64,000 nt of DNA, from contig JADJOY010000004.1 of assembly GCA_016713535.1 (NCBI GenBank), positions 371,992 to 435,991 on the forward strand, given 5' to 3'. Shown in pieces: positions 1 through 8,362 of the stretch (positions within the stretch are counted from its first letter, which is position 1; every line of letters begins with the position of its first letter). The position numbers and the translations under genes were made by a program. The DNA comes from JADJOY01 sp016713535 [NCBI: Deltaproteobacteria bacterium] (GTDB taxonomy: Bacteria > JADJOY01). Under the pieces are notes generated by a model. It was given only the letters and a program-made list of their open reading frames with translations, was not told where the DNA came from and did no database searches.

Positions 1-48
1 CGGCCCGTTTCTGTGTGGCCGTCGCGAGCCGCGTTCGATTGGCTGGAG

Positions 49-68
49 GGCCGCGCTCCGTCGCGGCC
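49..68 (+). repeat. CTCCGT-loop hairpin, copy 1
   Basis: A 7-bp perfect stem (GGCCGCG at 49-55 with CGCGGCC at 62-68) closes the six-base loop CTCCGT and is preceded by CTGGAGG. It lies ten bases beyond the stop codon of the Lgt-like gene. It belongs to a dispersed family in this window with the same loop but different stems. A role as a transcription terminator or mRNA end is inferred from position; there is no T-tract. Confidence 0.7.
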
Positions 69-77
69 GCGGGCCGG

Positions 78-869
78 TCAGCCCGCCGCTGGCGCTTCGA
101 CGGTGCGCAGCTTCGCGTTCTCGGGGTCGTCCCGAAGCTCGCGGCGGGCGCGGACGATCATCCAGATGCCGAGCGCCATGAAGACGAAGGTGCCGTACTG
201 GGCGGGGGTGAGGCCGGCGTAGGTGGTGTCGCCGATGCGCAGGAAGTCGAAGAAGAAGCGCACGAAGGAATAGGCCGCGATGAGCGCTCCCGCGGACACA
301 CCGCGCCCCTTCACGTTGCGGAGCGACATCATGAGCACCGTGAGGCCCGCGGAGAGGATCGCCTCGTAGAGGCCGAGGTCGTGGCGCGGGCCATCCGGAA
401 ATTTCACCGCCAGGAAGAAGTCCGAGTGCTTGCCGATGTGGTCGTGCGCCATGAAGCAGCCGATGCGCCCGAACATCCACGCCGGCGCCATGCCCAGCGC
501 GACCGAGTCCGCGTAGTCGAGGAAGCGGATGTTGCGGACCTTGCGGAAGATCACCGTGCCGATGAACGCGCCGAGGAAGCCGCCGTACGACGAGAACCCC
601 TGCCACACCTTGAGCAGCTCGAGGGGGTTCTTGAGGAATGCGTCGGTCTCGTAGAAGAGCGTCTCGATGACGTGGGCGCCGATGAAGCCGGACACCACGG
701 CCCACACCCCGTAGTCGTTCACCACGTCGGGATCGAGACCCAGGTTCTCGGCGCGCTTGGCGGCGATGTACGTCCCGAGGAGGATCCCGATGCAGACGGC
801 CACGCCCCATCCGTGGATGGTGAAGGGACCGAAGAGGTGGAGGCTCGGCTGGACGAAATACGGGATCAC
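78..869 (-). CDS. Lgt-like prolipoprotein diacylglyceryl transferase, divergent
   Basis: A 263-residue multi-pass membrane protein of the Lgt family, which moves diacylglycerol from phosphatidylglycerol onto the lipobox cysteine of pre-lipoproteins in the inner membrane. Visible family signatures are the N-terminal HGWGV segment (19-23), the GRIG core at 134-137 with its arginine, LYEA near 167-170 and the late RFFFDFLR segment (204-211). It departs from the classic enzyme: the SFHGG histidine (E. coli His103) is Tyr95 in SSYGGF, and the GRIGNF asparagine is Cys138. Length is normal for the family. It follows the pseudokinase gene on the same strand with a 49-bp gap and may be cotranscribed. 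It could be the cell's Lgt or a specialised paralogue; the window does not decide this. Confidence 0.8.
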   Translation of the reverse strand: MIPYFVQPSLHLFGPFTIHGWGVAVCIGILLGTYIAAKRAENLGLDPDVVNDYGVWAVVSGFIGAHVIETLFYETDAFLKNPLELLKVWQGFSSYGGFLGAFIGTVIFRKVRNIRFLDYADSVALGMAPAWMFGRIGCFMAHDHIGKHSDFFLAVKFPDGPRHDLGLYEAILSAGLTVLMMSLRNVKGRGVSAGALIAAYSFVRFFFDFLRIGDTTYAGLTPAQYGTFVFMALGIWMIVRARRELRDDPENAKLRTVEAPAAG

Positions 870-918
870 GGTTGGTGCCCTCTGGAGGTTCGCGGGGAAT
901 CGACCCCCGGCGCCGGAA

Positions 919-2514
919 TCAGCGGCCGAGGAGCTTGGCGACGCGTCCGAGGAGATCGGGCTCCTCGAACGGCTTGGGTAGGAACTCGGTGGCGCCGAGG
1001 CTCTCCATGAGCGTCACGGTGTCCTGGGATGTGACGGCGCTGACCACCAGAATCTTCACCTTCTTGGTGCGTTCGTCGGAGCGCAGCACCATGCACACCT
1101 CGAAGCCGTCCATGCGCGGCATGCGGATGTCGAGGCAGATCAGGTCGAGCGGCTCCTTGAACGCGATCTCGAGTGCGTCGATGCCGTTCTCGGCGACCAG
1201 CACCTCGTGGCCCGCGGAGCGCAGCAAGCTCACGATCAGGTAGCGCAAGCTCGGGTCGTCGTCGACCACCAGGATGCGGCTGTTCGCGGGCCGCTCCACC
1301 GGCGCGTCCTCGAAGAGCGGCAGCAGCGCGGCGGCGAGGTCGTCGAGCGTGGCGAAGCGCGCCGACGGCTCGACCGCGGTGGCGCGCTCGATGATCGGCA
1401 CCAGCGCCTCGGGCACCGCCGGCCGGGCTTCGCCGGGCGGGGTGGGCTCGAGGTCCGGCTGGATGTCGAGACCGGCGCGCTCCTCGGCGCTGAACGGGGT
1501 GCGCCCGAGCGCCACCGCGTAGAGCAGCATGCCGAACGAGTACACCTCGGAGCGCTCGCTGGGCACGGCGCCGAGGCGCGTCTCGGGCGGCACGTACGCG
1601 ACCGCGTCGTCGTCGGCGGCGATGTGCGCGAGCGGCAGCATCTGCGCCACCGCCACGTCCGAGACCCGCGCGTTGAAGCCCGACGAGATCCGTACCCGTC
1701 CGGGGTGGATGCAGCCGTAGGGGAGGCCCTTGGCGTGCACCGCGCCGATCCCGGCGAGCACGTGGCGCGAGAGTCGGCCGATCGAGTCGAGGGCGAAGGC
1801 GCCGCGGGTCTTGAGGAGCTGCGTGAGCCGCGGTCCACGCGCGTGCTCGGAGACGACCACCTCGCGTCCGGGTTCGGACACGTAGTCGAACAGGCGCAGG
1901 ACGTGCGGATGCTGGACGGCGCGGGCCGCGAGGTGGAGCTCGCGGAACTGGGCGACCCACGCGGGGTTCTGGCGGTGGTCCTCGCGCAGCGCGCGCAGCA
2001 GCACCGGGTTGCCGGTGTTGCGGTCGACGCCCTCGAAGTCGTGGAACGCCGAGTCCGGGGTGAGCGCGGCGGTGACCTGGTACCGCCCGCCGATCACCGA
2101 GCCCACGCCGATCTCCCCTCCCGCGGTGCCGGGCGCGGGCTGCGCCGCGGCGGCCCCTGGCGCCGCGGTGGGCGGCCGCGGCGTGGCCGGCGCGTCGGCG
2201 GCGCGTGCCAGGAAGCGGTCGATCTCGCGCATCACGTCTTCGGTGGCGCGCGCGAAGCGCATGCGCGTGCGCAGCGGCGACGCTGGCGTGCCCTCGCCGA
2301 CCTCGCCCACCACGCGCACGTCCACGATCATCTCGTCGCGCACGTGCGGCAGCTTGACCTCGCGCTTGAGGACGCTGCCCCCGAGCACCCCGTCCACCCC
2401 CTCGCCCCGCACCTCGCCGCGCCCGAGACCCACCACCTCGGCGGCCTTGGACGCGCCCTCGCGAGAGAGCAGCGCCGTGGAGCGCAACGGCTTGAACTTG
2501 CTCGGATCGATCAT
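919..2514 (-). CDS. Pseudokinase fused to a response-regulator receiver domain
   Basis: A 531-residue cytoplasmic protein with three parts: an N-terminal module (1-103) that loosely resembles a PilZ domain, an Ala/Pro-rich linker, a serine/threonine-kinase fold (about 142-400) and a receiver domain (about 412-531). The kinase fold looks inactive: the VAIK lysine is Arg174, the HRD aspartate is Cys268 in YGCIHPGR, the following asparagine is Arg273, and DFG is DVA (286-288). The receiver looks intact, with acidic DDD at 418-420, phospho-acceptor Asp462 in LDIRMP and Lys in LPKPFEEP. The ATG overlaps the TGA that should end the upstream acyl-CoA dehydrogenase. Inference: a phosphorylation-responsive scaffold or allosteric regulator. 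The PilZ call is weak. Confidence 0.8.
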   Translation of the reverse strand: MIDPSKFKPLRSTALLSREGASKAAEVVGLGRGEVRGEGVDGVLGGSVLKREVKLPHVRDEMIVDVRVVGEVGEGTPASPLRTRMRFARATEDVMREIDRFLARAADAPATPRPPTAAPGAAAAQPAPGTAGGEIGVGSVIGGRYQVTAALTPDSAFHDFEGVDRNTGNPVLLRALREDHRQNPAWVAQFRELHLAARAVQHPHVLRLFDYVSEPGREVVVSEHARGPRLTQLLKTRGAFALDSIGRLSRHVLAGIGAVHAKGLPYGCIHPGRVRISSGFNARVSDVAVAQMLPLAHIAADDDAVAYVPPETRLGAVPSERSEVYSFGMLLYAVALGRTPFSAEERAGLDIQPDLEPTPPGEARPAVPEALVPIIERATAVEPSARFATLDDLAAALLPLFEDAPVERPANSRILVVDDDPSLRYLIVSLLRSAGHEVLVAENGIDALEIAFKEPLDLICLDIRMPRMDGFEVCMVLRSDERTKKVKILVVSAVTSQDTVTLMESLGATEFLPKPFEEPDLLGRVAKLLGR

Positions 2515-3715
2515 TTGCGGCCGGGGAGGGCGAAGCGCCGAGGGCGTCGAGACCGGTCACGGCCTGGCCCAGGATGAGGGTGTGGACGTCGTGGGTGCCC
2601 TCGTACGTGTAGACGCTCTCGAGGTTGGCCAGGTGCCGCATCGCCTGGTACTCGACGAGGATGCCGTTGGCGCCGAGCAGGCGCCGCGTCTCGCGCGCCA
2701 CCTCGGTGGCCATCGCCACGTTGTTGCGCTTGGCGAGGCTCACCTGCTGGGGCGTCATCTTGCCGGCGTCCTTGAGGCGGCCGAGCTGCACGACCAGGAG
2801 CTGCGCCTTGGTGATCTCGGTGAGCATCTCGGCGAGGCGCGCCTGCTGGAGCTGGAAGCCGCCGATCGCGCGGTCGAAGGCGATGCGGGTGGTGGCGTAG
2901 CCGCGTGCCTCGTCGAAGCAAGCCAGCGCCGAGCCGAGGGCGCCCCACGAGATGCCGTAGCGCGCCTGCGTGAGGCACATGAGCGGGCTCTTGAGGCCGC
3001 CGCTCTTCGGCAGCACCGCGTCCTCGGGCAGCTCGACGTCCTCGAGGTGGATCTCGCTGGTGTCGCTCGCGCGCAGCGAGAGTTTCCCCTTCTGGTCGCG
3101 GGCGCTGAACCCCGGGGTGTCGGTGGGGACGACGAAGCCGCGGATCGACGTGGCGTCGTCGAGGGCCCCGGTCTTGGCCCACACGATCGCCACCTGCGCC
3201 GTCGAGCCGTTGGTGATCCACATCTTGGTGCCGTTGAGCTTCCAGCCGCGGGCGGTGCGCTCGGCGCGGGTGATCATCCCGGCCGGGTTGGAGCCGAAGT
3301 CGGGCTCGGTGAGGCCGAAGCAGCCGATCGCCTCGCCGCGCGCGAGCCGCGGCAGCCAGTGTTGCTTGTGCGCGTCGCTGCCGAAGGCGTAGAGCGGGTA
3401 CATGACGAGGGCGCCCTGCACCGAGGCGAACGAGCGCACCGCGCTGTCGCCGCGCTCGAGCTCCTGCATGATGAGGCCGTAGGCGACGTTGCCGAGCCCC
3501 GCGCAGCCGTATTCGGTGGGGAGGTTGGCGCCGAACACGCCGAGCTCGCCCATGCGCGGGACGAGGTGCCTGGGGAAGCGGCCCTCGAGGTAGTGCTCGG
3601 CGATGACCGGCATCACCTCGTCGTCGACGAAGCGCCGGATGGTGTCGCGGACCGCGCGCTCGTCGTCCGTGAGCAGCGAGTCCACGTCGTAGAAGTCGAC
3701 ACCCGTGAACGCCAT
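2511..3715 (-). CDS. gcdH: Glutaryl-CoA dehydrogenase
   Basis: An acyl-CoA dehydrogenase closely resembling glutaryl-CoA dehydrogenase, the FAD enzyme that oxidises and decarboxylates glutaryl-CoA to crotonyl-CoA in lysine, tryptophan and aromatic-acid breakdown. Motifs match in order: EYGCAGLGNVAYG (68-80), the substrate-binding Arg94 region, GCFGLTEPDFGS (131-142), WITNG (166-170) and the catalytic base Glu372 in TYEGTHDVH. The start is the ATG at 3715. In the frame as given there is no stop after residue 393 and the frame runs into the next gene. A one-base shift between about 2515 and 2540 gives a normal short C-terminus ending at a TGA (2511-2513) that overlaps the next ATG, so a missing base is likely. 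It lies downstream of yjbQ. Confidence 0.88.
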
Positions 3716-3738
3716 GGGATCCGCCTCGCGCCGCGACC

Positions 3739-4161
3739 TCAGTCGCCGATGATCTTGACCAGCACGCGCTTGGGGCGGCGGCCGTCGAACTCGCCGTAGA
3801 AGATCTGCTCCCACGGCCCGAGGTCGAGCTTGCCGGCCGTGATCGCCACCACCACCTCCCGGCCCATCACCTGACGCTTGTGGTGGGCGTCGCCGTTGTC
3901 CTCGCCGGTGCGGTTGTGGTGGTAGCGGTCGGGGCTCGGGTCGTAGGGCGCGAGCCACTCGAGCCAGCGCTTGTAGTCCTCGTGCAGGCCCGGCTCGTCG
4001 TCGTTGATGAAGACGGACGCGGTGATGTGCATGGCGTTCACCAGGCACAGCCCCTCACGGACCTTGCTCTCCGCCACTGCCTGCGTCACGTCGGGTGTGA
4101 CGTTGACGAAGTCCATCCGCTCCGGGATCCGGAACGTGAGGTAGCGGGTCAGCGATTTCAC
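3739..4161 (-). CDS. yjbQ: YjbQ/UPF0047 family protein
   Basis: A 140-residue protein of the YjbQ (UPF0047) family, small trimeric metal-binding proteins; some members have been reported to have thiamine-phosphate synthase activity, but the physiological role is unsettled. Family signatures are clear: [18 protein letters not shown] (43-60), a glycine/histidine patch [12 protein letters not shown] (88-99) carrying the presumed metal-binding histidines, and [13 protein letters not shown] near 114-126. Length is typical. The start is a GTG at 4161. It lies 23 bp upstream of gcdH on the same strand, so the two are probably cotranscribed, although the functional link is not evident. Confidence 0.85.
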   Translation of the reverse strand: MKSLTRYLTFRIPERMDFVNVTPDVTQAVAESKVREGLCLVNAMHITASVFINDDEPGLHEDYKRWLEWLAPYDPSPDRYHHNRTGEDNGDAHHKRQVMGREVVVAITAGKLDLGPWEQIFYGEFDGRRPKRVLVKIIGD

Positions 4162-4312
4162 GCGGTGAGCTCGGTCTCGCGGGGGCTGCCGCGCGGCCGG
4201 GCAGCGAGCGAATCGCGCACAGGCTACGCCGCGCGCGCCCTCGTGGCCAGCGCATCTCCCGTGGGGTCTCGCGGAGCGTATTCGGGGGGCCGGAGATTCT
4301 TCCGTCGGGGGC

Positions 4313-4410
4313 GGTCACGGAAGCCGCGTAGGCCCGGCGACGGGGATGGAACCCCCGCCGCCACGATCGGGTTCGTAGCGCGGAGGGCTCCGTCCCTCCG
4401 CGGCGCTGCG
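4313..4410. repeat. Two-hairpin intergenic repeat, copy 1
   Basis: About 100 bp that recurs at 28683-28780 with roughly 80 percent identity. The first half holds an imperfect hairpin with loop ATGGAA (cggggATGGAAccccc). The second half holds a 9-bp hairpin: CGGAGGG (4381-4387) pairs with CCCTCCG (4394-4400) around a CTCCGT loop, extended by two more pairs. The remaining 4162-4436 gap contains no convincing gene. The element follows the stop codon of the TetR gene on the minus strand. Confidence 0.65.
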
Positions 4411-4436
4411 CTCGTGGCGTGGCGCCGGGTCCGCGC

Positions 4437-5117
4437 TCACCGCAGCAGGAGCCTGAGCAGGGCGTCGGCGTGAGCCTCGACGGTGGCGCGGCGCAGCGGG
4501 TCGCGTCCGGTGAGGCGGCGGCACTCGGGCGCAGCGGTGAAGATCAGAGAGGCGGCCCCGATCACGATGTAATAGAGGTGCGCGCGCGGCAGGTCGGCGG
4601 CGATGAGGCCCGCGTCCTGGGCCTCGCGGGCCAGGGCGTCGAAGAGCTCGTAGAAGCGCCGCAGGTGGCGATCGACGAGCCACGCGAGGCGCGGCCCGTC
4701 GGACTTGCCCTCCTGGACCATGAGCCGCATCTGCTCGGGATGCGCGGCCACGAACCGCACCCAGCGCACCAGGAGCGCCCGCAGCCGGCCGCGGACGTCG
4801 AGCGTCGCGAGCTCCCCGGCGAGTGTCGCGAGCTCGCGGTCGAGCTCCTCGAACATGGCGTCGACCGCCGCCTTCCAGAGGCTCTCCTTGCTCGCGAAGT
4901 GATAGGTGATGAGCCCCTGGTTGACGCTCGCGGCGGCCGAGATCTCGCGCGTGGATGCCCCCTCGAAGCCGCGATCGGCGAACTCGCCGAGGGCGGCGGC
5001 GACGATCCGCGCGCGCGTCTCGGCGCCGCGACCGGGCGGCGTGGCGACGGGCTTTCGCGCGCTCGCGCGCGGCTTCGCGGCGCGTGTGGCGGCGCGCCCG
5101 GCGCCTCGCTTCTGCAT
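4437..5117 (-). CDS. TetR/AcrR family transcriptional regulator
   Basis: A 226-residue TetR-type repressor. After a basic, Ala/Arg-rich tail (1-30), the helix-turn-helix domain runs from ETRARIVAAALGEFADRGF (about 32-50) through the recognition region TREISAAASVNQGLITYHF. Leucine- and arginine-rich helices follow as the ligand-binding and dimerisation domain. It is transcribed divergently from a small membrane protein and an aromatic-degradation-like operon. Two TTATTCA operator-like sites lie in the shared intergenic region, so it most likely represses that operon and itself. The effector is unknown; a phenolic substrate or its CoA derivative is an inference from the neighbours. Confidence 0.88.
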   Translation of the reverse strand: MQKRGAGRAATRAAKPRASARKPVATPPGRGAETRARIVAAALGEFADRGFEGASTREISAAASVNQGLITYHFASKESLWKAAVDAMFEELDRELATLAGELATLDVRGRLRALLVRWVRFVAAHPEQMRLMVQEGKSDGPRLAWLVDRHLRRFYELFDALAREAQDAGLIAADLPRAHLYYIVIGAASLIFTAAPECRRLTGRDPLRRATVEAHADALLRLLLR

Positions 5118-5138
5118 GGCCGCGACGATACGTCGATC

Positions 5139-5206
5139 TTATTCAGTTGACAAGTTTCGAGCCGACGTCGTATTTCTGCCCGGGTCAGAGTTATTCAACT
5201 GAATAA
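5139..5206. promoter_or_regulatory. Paired TetR-type operator sites
   Basis: A perfect 7-2-7 palindrome TTATTCAACTGAATAA occupies 5191-5206, just upstream of the Shine-Dalgarno GGAGG. A degenerate copy TTATTCAGTTGACAAG lies at 5139-5154. The outer halves of the two sites also form an exact 12-bp inverted repeat. The AT-rich sites stand out in this GC-rich intergenic region between the divergent TetR gene and its presumed target operon. Confidence 0.75.
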
Positions 5207-5219
5207 GTGGAGGATGGAG

Positions 5220-5660
5220 ATGGGCGATGCGAAGGATGCGGTCCGCGTGCCGCGGATCATCCTCACGGTGACGGCGCTCGAGTTCTTCGGGCCGATCGTG
5301 CGCGACACCGGCGTGGGACACCTCATGAACCCGTTCTGGGACGGCCACGCGCGGGTCCACCTGGTCTGGCTGCTCGGGCTCATGGGCACGATGGGGCTCG
5401 TGAGCCTCTACCTGCTGTGGCTGCGCCGCCCCGCCGACGTGCGCGACGTCCACCTCGCCGCGCTGCTGCAGTGCTGCAACCTGGCGGGCTTCTGGATCGC
5501 CTACTTCCTGTGCCCGCTCTACGTGGGCGTGATCTTCGTGCCCGGCGTCCACACCAAGCTCTTCGGCTGGGACGAGAACGTGTTCGGCTTCACGATGTTC
5601 ACCCTGGCGATCGGCACCGCCATCGCCCTCCTGGCACGCGCCCGGCGCGCGAGCGCGTGA
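5220..5660 (+). CDS. Small four-helix membrane protein, unknown function
   Basis: A 146-residue hydrophobic protein with about four membrane segments (near residues 11-27, 47-68, 79-110 and 123-141). It has short charged loops and a PGVHTKLFGWDENVFGF stretch before the last helix. No family function is recognised. The ATG at 5220 was preferred over the ATG at 5214 because GGAGG (5209-5213) sits six bases ahead of it and directly abuts the other. It is the first gene downstream of the paired TTATTCA operators, followed 11 bp later by the monooxygenase. This suggests a role in uptake or signalling in the same pathway. Confidence 0.7.
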   Translation: MGDAKDAVRVPRIILTVTALEFFGPIVRDTGVGHLMNPFWDGHARVHLVWLLGLMGTMGLVSLYLLWLRRPADVRDVHLAALLQCCNLAGFWIAYFLCPLYVGVIFVPGVHTKLFGWDENVFGFTMFTLAIGTAIALLARARRASA

Positions 5661-5671
5661 GGGGGGCGAAC

Positions 5672-7358
5672 ATGGAACGGATCGAGGTGCCGGTGCTGGT
5701 CGTGGGCGCGGGTCCCGTCGGCGTGGCGGCGGGGATCCTGCTCGGCAACCAAGGGCTCGAGAGCTGGGTGGTGGATCGCCGCGACGGCCCCCCACCGTTC
5801 GCCGCAGGCGCACGTCGTGAACCCGCGCACGCTCGAGATCTGCCGCGCCCTGGGCGTGGACCTCGGCGAGGTACGCCGTCTCGCGACGCCCCGCGCCGAC
5901 GGCGGCTGGGTGCGGTGGGTGACGACGCTCGCCGGGCACGAGCTCGGCTGCCTCCCCTACGAGCGCCAGGACGACGGCGTGCTCGCCCACACGCCGACGC
6001 CGCTCGCCAACGTCTCCCAGCACCTCTTCGAGCCGATCCTCCTCGCGCGCCTCGCCCGCGAGCCGCGCGCGCGCCTCGGCTATCGCCACCAGTGGGAGAG
6101 CTGCGAGCCCGACGCGAGCGGAGTGACGTCACGGGTCCGCGACCTCGCCACCGACCGCGTCGTCGAGGTCCGCTCGCGCTATCTCTTCGCGTGCGACGGC
6201 GCCGGCAGCCGGGTGCGCGCGAGCCGCGGGATCGAGCTGGTCGGCCCCGAGCGCATCCAGAGCTTCGTGATGATCCACTTCGAGGGCGCGCTTCGCCCAC
6301 TCGTCGGCGACCGTCCGGCGATCCTCTACTGGGTCCTCGATCCCGGCGCCACGGGTGCCTTCGTCGCCCACGACATCGACCGCACCTGGGTGTTCATGCA
6401 CCCGTACGATCCCGACGCCGAGTCACTGCCCGATTTCCCGGCCGAGCGCTGCCGCGCGATCGTCCACCGCGCGCTGGGCCGGGACGACGTGGCGCTCGAG
6501 GTGAAGGCGGTCAGCACCTGGACCATGACCGCGCAGGTCGCCGAGCGCTACCGAGACGGCCGCGTGTTCCTGCTCGGCGACGCCGCGCACCGCTTCCCGC
6601 CGAGCGGTGGGCTCGGCCTCAACACCGGCGTGCAGGACGCCCACAACCTGGCGTGGAAGATCCGCGCCGTGAGCGCGGGACGGGCCGGCGACGCCCTCCT
6701 CGACACCTACCAGCTCGAGCGCAAGCCCGTCGCCCACGTCAACGCCGAACAGAGCTTCACCAACGCCATGCGGCTGGTGGAGGTGGTGGAGGCCGCCGGG
6801 CTGAGCGGCGATCCGGCGACCGACGAGCGGCGCGTCGCCACCCTGCGAGCGCCGGGCGAGGAGCGGGATCGCCTCGCGAGCGCGGTCGCGAACCAGCAGG
6901 ACCACTTCGACATGCTCGCCCTCCAGCTCGGCTTCGCTTACGACGAGGGCGCCGTCGTGCCCGACGGCACGCCCCGGCCGGTGAGCGCCAACCCGGTGCG
7001 TGACTTCGTGCCGAGCACCCGCCCCGGGGCGCGCTTCCCGCACCTGTGGCTTGAGCGCGGCGGCGAGCGCCTGTCGAGCCTCGACCTGCTCGCGTACGAC
7101 CGCTTCGCGCTCGTCACCGCCCCCGGCGGCGCGGCGTGGCGCGCGGCGGTGGACGAGCTCGGCGAGTCGTGGCTCGTCGCGGTCGAGATCGGCGGCGCGG
7201 TCCGGCCCCTCGACGGTACCTGGGACGCGGTGCGGGGCATCGGCGACGAGGGCGCGATCCTGGTGCGCCCCGACGGCCACGTCGCGTGGCGCTCCACGGG
7301 CGCCGTCACCACGCCCGCCGCGACCCTGCGCGGCGTCCTCGCCGCGCTGCTCGGCTGA
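5672..7358 (+). CDS. FAD-dependent aromatic hydroxylase, TfdB/MhpA type (frameshifted)
   Basis: A class A flavoprotein monooxygenase of about 561 residues, the group that uses NAD(P)H and O2 to hydroxylate phenols and related aromatics. Signatures in order are the FAD-binding VVGAGPVGVAAG, the DG motif FACDGAGSRVRAS, the GD motif LLGDAAHRFPPSGGLGLNTG and a thioredoxin-like C-terminal domain with TRPGARFPHLWLERGG, as in chlorophenol hydroxylases. The reading frame breaks in a run of six C at 5788-5793. Removing one C restores the conserved QAHVVNPRTLE segment and a single open frame, so sequence error is likely. It is second in the TetR-linked operon and followed by a fumarylacetoacetase-like hydrolase. 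The substrate cannot be read from the sequence. Confidence 0.85.
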
Positions 7359-7403
7359 GCGCGCGCTCTCCACCATCCCGCACCCGATCCCGGGAGGAAC
7401 ACC

Positions 7404-8358
7404 ATGCCGATCTACGTCGCTCGCATCCGCCGCGACGGCGCCGCCATGTTCGCGGTGGTGCGCGAGGGCGGGCTCGTGCCGCTCGCGGGCGCCTTCGCGA
7501 CCACGGGCGAGCTCTTGACCAGCGGCCTCGGCGAGGTCCGCGCCCGCGCCGCGGCGCCGCCCGAGCTCGCCTGGAGCGAGGTCGAGCTCTCGAGCCCGAT
7601 CACCTCCAACCAGCAGCTCGTCTGCCAGGGGCTCAACTACCGCAGCCACCTCGTCGAGACCGGGCAGGACCCGGACGCGCGTACGTTCAACCTGTTCTTC
7701 CGCAAGGCGTCGTCGGCGCTCGCGCCCGCGACCGCCGACATCGTGCGGCCGCGCCATGTCGAGCTCCTCGACTACGAGCTCGAGCTCGGCCTGGTGATCG
7801 GTCGCGCCATCGACGGCCCCCTCGACGTGACGGCTTCGCTGCTGCCCGAGCTGATCGGCGCGCTGGTGATGACGAACGACGTGTCGGCGCGCGACGTCCA
7901 GATTCCCCAGGGCCAGTTCTACAAGGGCAAGAGCTACCGCACCTTCGCGCCCACCGGACCGTGGCTCGCGATCCTCGAGCCCGACGAGCTCGCGCGCCTG
8001 GCCGAGCTCGAGCTCACGCTGTCGGTGAACGGCGAGCTCCGCCAGCGAGGCCGGGTGGCGGAGCTGGTCCACGGTCCCGCCGAGACCCTCGCGGAGCTAT
8101 CGCGCCTCCAGGACCTGGCGCCCGGCGATCTGATCTGCACCGGCACGCCCGGCGGTGTGGCGCTCGCGCTCCCGGGCGCCGCGGCGCAGCGGGTCGCGGC
8201 GCTCCTGCCCGAGCGCGTGCGCTGGCGGCTCTTCGTGCGCGGGCAGCGAAAGAGCGCCCGCTACCTGCGGCCCGGCGACGAGGTGGTGAGCCGGATCCGC
8301 ACCCGACGGCGCCCTCGACCTCGGCGAGCAACGCAACCGGATCGTGAGCGAGGTGTGA
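7404..8358 (+). CDS. Fumarylacetoacetate hydrolase family protein
   Basis: A hydrolase/decarboxylase of the FAH superfamily (about 317 residues), metal-dependent enzymes that cleave or rearrange beta-diketone acids at the end of aromatic ring-cleavage pathways. Seen are the core NYRSHL, the acidic metal-binding DYELELGLVIGR, TNDVSARDVQ, the lysine-rich QFYKGKSYRTFAPTGPW and GDLICTGTPGGVA. RBS GGAGG precedes the ATG. Near 8298-8304 the frame shifts by one base; the corrected frame gives an LDLGEQRNRIVSEV ending with stop at 8356-8358, four bases before the convergent GGDEF gene. With the monooxygenase it suggests an aromatic catabolic route under TetR control. Confidence 0.85.
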
Positions 8359-8362
8359 GCGC

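Noticed and set aside
866-4048. A 1060-codon open frame joining glutaryl-CoA dehydrogenase to downstream sequence
   Set aside because: After residue 393 it is Arg/Gly/Ala-rich noise running antiparallel in frame to the pseudokinase gene. The fusion arises from one missing base near the gcdH stop.
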